Assembly: GCA_964648295.1 (NCBI GenBank)
Contig: CAZYNH010000001.1
Span: forward strand, 62,001-126,000
Origin: UBA4055 sp964648295
GTDB taxonomy: Bacteria; UBA4055
Length of the DNA stretch: 64,000 bases
Direction: 5' to 3'
The translations under genes were made by a program, and so were the position numbers. The notes beneath the pieces are model-generated. The model made no database searches. It worked only from the letters and a program-made list of their open reading frames with translations, and was not told the origin of the DNA. Position 1 is the first letter of the stretch. Each line of letters starts with the position of its first letter. Positions 61,905 to 64,000 of the stretch are shown piece by piece.

Positions 61905-64000
61905 GGTTCCTTCCTCCGTTGAATGCGGTTATGTTAGCTTTATAAATAAGTTCGTTCGGCGATAATTTCCTGAGCGCTTCAGTCCATACTCCCGCTGGTA
62001 TTTTATCGAACGGTTCTATAGTTGAGAGCAGTCCGAGTACGATCACGTTGGAAGTTCTTCCCTGTTCATCCCCGAAGCTCTTTGCGACCGCTTCGGCATC
62101 GATCCTGATAACTTTATAGTCTTCGATGACCGCTTCGATATCATTGTCTTTCGGGTAGTCGTGGATGCTGACTCTTGGCGGAAGTGCTTTATAGCTGTTG
62201 AGTATTACGGTACCGCCTTCCTTCAGCAGATCGAGGAACCCTTCGCGCAGGACTTCTGACTTTTCCATCACGACGATCACGTCGGCTGTCTTCGGCATCA
62301 GCACCGGTGAATGCACGTTCCCGCATCCGAAAGTCGATATTACCGGGCCTCCGAGCTGGGCCATTCCGTGCGTATCGCCTTTTACGATATGTATGTCCTT
62401 ATAGGGTGTATTGAGTGCGACTTCCGCGAGCACTTTACCGAAGAACAGGTTCCCCTGCCCGCCTATTCCTCTTACAGCTACCCTTAGCGCGTCAGGCAGA
62501 AGTTTCGGGTCTATTTCAGACTTTTCAGAAGCTTGAACGTCGGGTATTTCGGGCATTATTACCTTTGAATCTTCTTCGATGGGTTCTATCGCCCCGAACG
62601 GGCATACCTGCATGCAGACCTGTCCCTGTCCCGCGCAGTTCGTGCAGAGCTGGGTGAAGTGAGGCCGCTTTTCCTCATCGAACTCGATACCCTGGCACAT
62701 GTTGCATTTTCCGCATCGTCTGCATTTATCGTAATTGAAATTTACTTTTCTGACCTTATGCTTCGACGGTACCTGATGGATGCACGGGCCTTCGAGAACG
62801 AGAGTGGTATATTCGCCCTTCTCGGCATCGGTCAAAGCCTGTTTAAGCACTTTATCGACTTCTTTCAGATCGTACGAATTTGCCGTGACGACCTTTGTCT
62901 GCTCAGCCTCAAGAGCTTTGACGAGATTGAACCTGTTCTGCACCCCTGCCAGGTTATATTCCGAGCTCGGCGCAGGCTGGCCGCCCGTCATGGCCGTTAT
63001 ACGGTTGTCTAGCACAACCTTTACGCCGGGCGTGTTGCGGAATACCGCGTTCCTCGTCGAGTCCAGCCCCGAGTGGCATTCGCACGAATCACCGATTATA
63101 CTTATGGACTTGTGCGCGTATTCCGGTCTCGAGAGCACGAATCCCTGTCTTACAGAATCCCCGGCGCCCATGCAGAGTACCGTGTCGAGCGCGTTCATAA
63201 AATACAAAAGCGTCGAACAGCCGATGTCGCCGAAAGAAGCATATATTTTTCCCGTCTTTTTCAGCCCGGCGACCGCCATTCCGAAAGATTTATACGGGCA
63301 GCCCGGACATATTGACGGCGGTCTGCTAAGGGGTTTTACAGGCAGAACTTTTTCTTCATATCCGCAGGTAATTCCGAGCTTTGAGCAGAGATCCTTCATC
63401 AGAAGTTCCGGTGTCCAGTTCGTGATCACCGAATACTTATCTTTTCCGGTCACATCTATTCCGAGCAGCCTTACTTTCTCTTCAAGGAATCTGTCTCCGT
63501 CCTCATATACCAGTATTTTTCCTTTGATCATAGAGCAGAAATCACTGATCCTCTTTTCAGGTACAGGATAAAGACATGATATGCTTAAAACAGACGGATC
63601 CAGATTTAAATATCCCAGTGCTTCCTTAAGTATCATCGCGGTCTCGCCGCTTACGATAATTCCGAACTCATCTTTCCCGGCCTTTTCTGTTACGAGCAGT
63701 GAGTTCTCGTAATATTCGAGCACTGCGGGTATTCTTTTGGTCGTAGCCTCGTTATAGTTCTTTCTGGCTATCCCCGGCATGACCATCCAGTTCTTCATGT
63801 CCGACCCGAGCTCGCGGGGAATTATCTTTCTGGGTTCTTTTGTCGTGATAAGACCTTCCGAGTGCGCCAGAATTCCCGATGCCAGCACGACGACCGGCGT
63901 GTTGAATTTCCTGCTTATATCCGCCGCTTCGAAAGCGATGTCGTACATTTCCTGATGGTCCCTCGGTTCAAGCACGGGTATTCTCGCCGAAGCGAAGAAA
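61894..64000 (-). CDS. iorA: Partial indolepyruvate:ferredoxin oxidoreductase, IorA-IorB fusion
   Basis: The frame is open to the right edge, so the N-terminus is missing; a GTG at 63975 is an internal codon (Val), not the start. The 702 codons visible give: end of the IorA pyrimidine-binding domain, linker, thiamine-diphosphate domain (CPGCPYKSFG, GDIGCSTLL, DNRITAMTGGQ), a two-cluster ferredoxin domain (CRRCGKCNMCQG, CTNCAGQGQVCMQVCP), then an IorB-type domain (AVRGIGGQGNLFFGKVL). IorA and IorB are separate genes in many organisms; here they are one protein. It oxidises aryl pyruvates from Trp, Phe and Tyr to aryl-acetyl-CoA. Confidence 0.92.
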   Translation of the reverse strand, partial: FFASARIPVLEPRDHQEMYDIAFEAADISRKFNTPVVVLASGILAHSEGLITTKEPRKIIPRELGSDMKNWMVMPGIARKNYNEATTKRIPAVLEYYENSLLVTEKAGKDEFGIIVSGETAMILKEALGYLNLDPSVLSISCLYPVPEKRISDFCSMIKGKILVYEDGDRFLEEKVRLLGIDVTGKDKYSVITNWTPELLMKDLCSKLGITCGYEEKVLPVKPLSRPPSICPGCPYKSFGMAVAGLKKTGKIYASFGDIGCSTLLYFMNALDTVLCMGAGDSVRQGFVLSRPEYAHKSISIIGDSCECHSGLDSTRNAVFRNTPGVKVVLDNRITAMTGGQPAPSSEYNLAGVQNRFNLVKALEAEQTKVVTANSYDLKEVDKVLKQALTDAEKGEYTTLVLEGPCIHQVPSKHKVRKVNFNYDKCRRCGKCNMCQGIEFDEEKRPHFTQLCTNCAGQGQVCMQVCPFGAIEPIEEDSKVIMPEIPDVQASEKSEIDPKLLPDALRVAVRGIGGQGNLFFGKVLAEVALNTPYKDIHIVKGDTHGMAQLGGPVISTFGCGNVHSPVLMPKTADVIVVMEKSEVLREGFLDLLKEGGTVILNSYKALPPRVSIHDYPKDNDIEAVIEDYKVIRIDAEAVAKSFGDEQGRTSNVIVLGLLSTIEPFDKIPAGVWTEALRKLSPNELIYKANITAFNGGRNHDK

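Noticed and set aside
63973..63975. GTG as the start of the indolepyruvate oxidoreductase
   Set aside because: The frame stays open to the window edge and the residues before it (FFASARIP) match the family, so the codon is internal and the gene is cut by the window end.

Overview
The window reads as a contiguous chromosomal segment of a moderate-GC, anaerobic, peptide-fermenting bacterium, probably of the FCB superphylum. The lineage clues are gingipain-type C25 peptidases that share a C-terminal domain, a FISUMP-domain protein, a FeoA-FeoB fusion and butyrate kinase/phosphotransbutyrylase. A candidate phylum such as Delongbacteria or Cloacimonadota is my inference, because there is no rRNA here to settle it. 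TGA is used as an ordinary stop in many genes. Strong TTGACA/TATATT-type promoters and good Shine-Dalgarno sites are common.

Layout. 1-4.9 kb (minus): a partial three-helix membrane protein and a Ser/Thr kinase-ATPase-TPR signalling protein. 5.0-9.7 kb (plus): four tRNAs, pheST, a coiled-coil ZapB-like gene, zapA and a probable 6S RNA. 9.8-15 kb (plus): rny-ymdB, a secreted serpin, a small membrane protein and mnmH (selenouridine synthase). 14.9-17.1 kb (minus): three thioredoxins, a short gene with an in-frame TGA that is best read as a selenocysteine-containing DUF6132 protein, osmC and an ArsR-type regulator. 17.2-20.6 kb (plus): small membrane protein, hutI, Fe-S aldo/keto reductase, FISUMP protein. 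20.6-23.1 kb (minus): a DUF2089/DUF4097 envelope-stress-like operon led by two tiny ORFs. 23.4-27 kb: a large unknown exported protein, an MtfA-type peptidase and a YhcH-family protein. 27-38.9 kb (minus): three large secreted peptidases (C25, S8, C25). 39-41.8 kb: ferrous iron uptake and a ferredoxin. 41.9-49.9 kb: MATE exporter, RadC, Fur-family regulator, dut, aroD-aroB, pckA, nitrilase-family amidase. 50.2-56.2 kb: buk-ptb, a 2-oxoacid:ferredoxin oxidoreductase and a sodium:solute symporter. 56.3-59.8 kb: small secreted proteins around a VapBC module. 59.9 kb to the right edge: ADP-forming acyl-CoA synthetase and a fused indolepyruvate:ferredoxin oxidoreductase that runs off the window.

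How the genes fit together. Secreted peptidases would yield peptides. The two ketoacid:ferredoxin oxidoreductases would convert transaminated amino acids to acyl-CoAs. Ptb-Buk and the ADP-forming synthetase would convert those acyl-CoAs to acids with ATP formation, and FeoAB would feed the Fe-S enzymes. The most unusual locus is the thiol/selenium cluster at 13.8-17.1 kb: a recoded TGA followed by a hairpin that fits the bacterial SECIS rules, lying inside an overlapping redox-gene operon and next to a selenium-dependent tRNA-modifying enzyme. No CRISPR array, prophage, insertion sequence or rRNA was seen.
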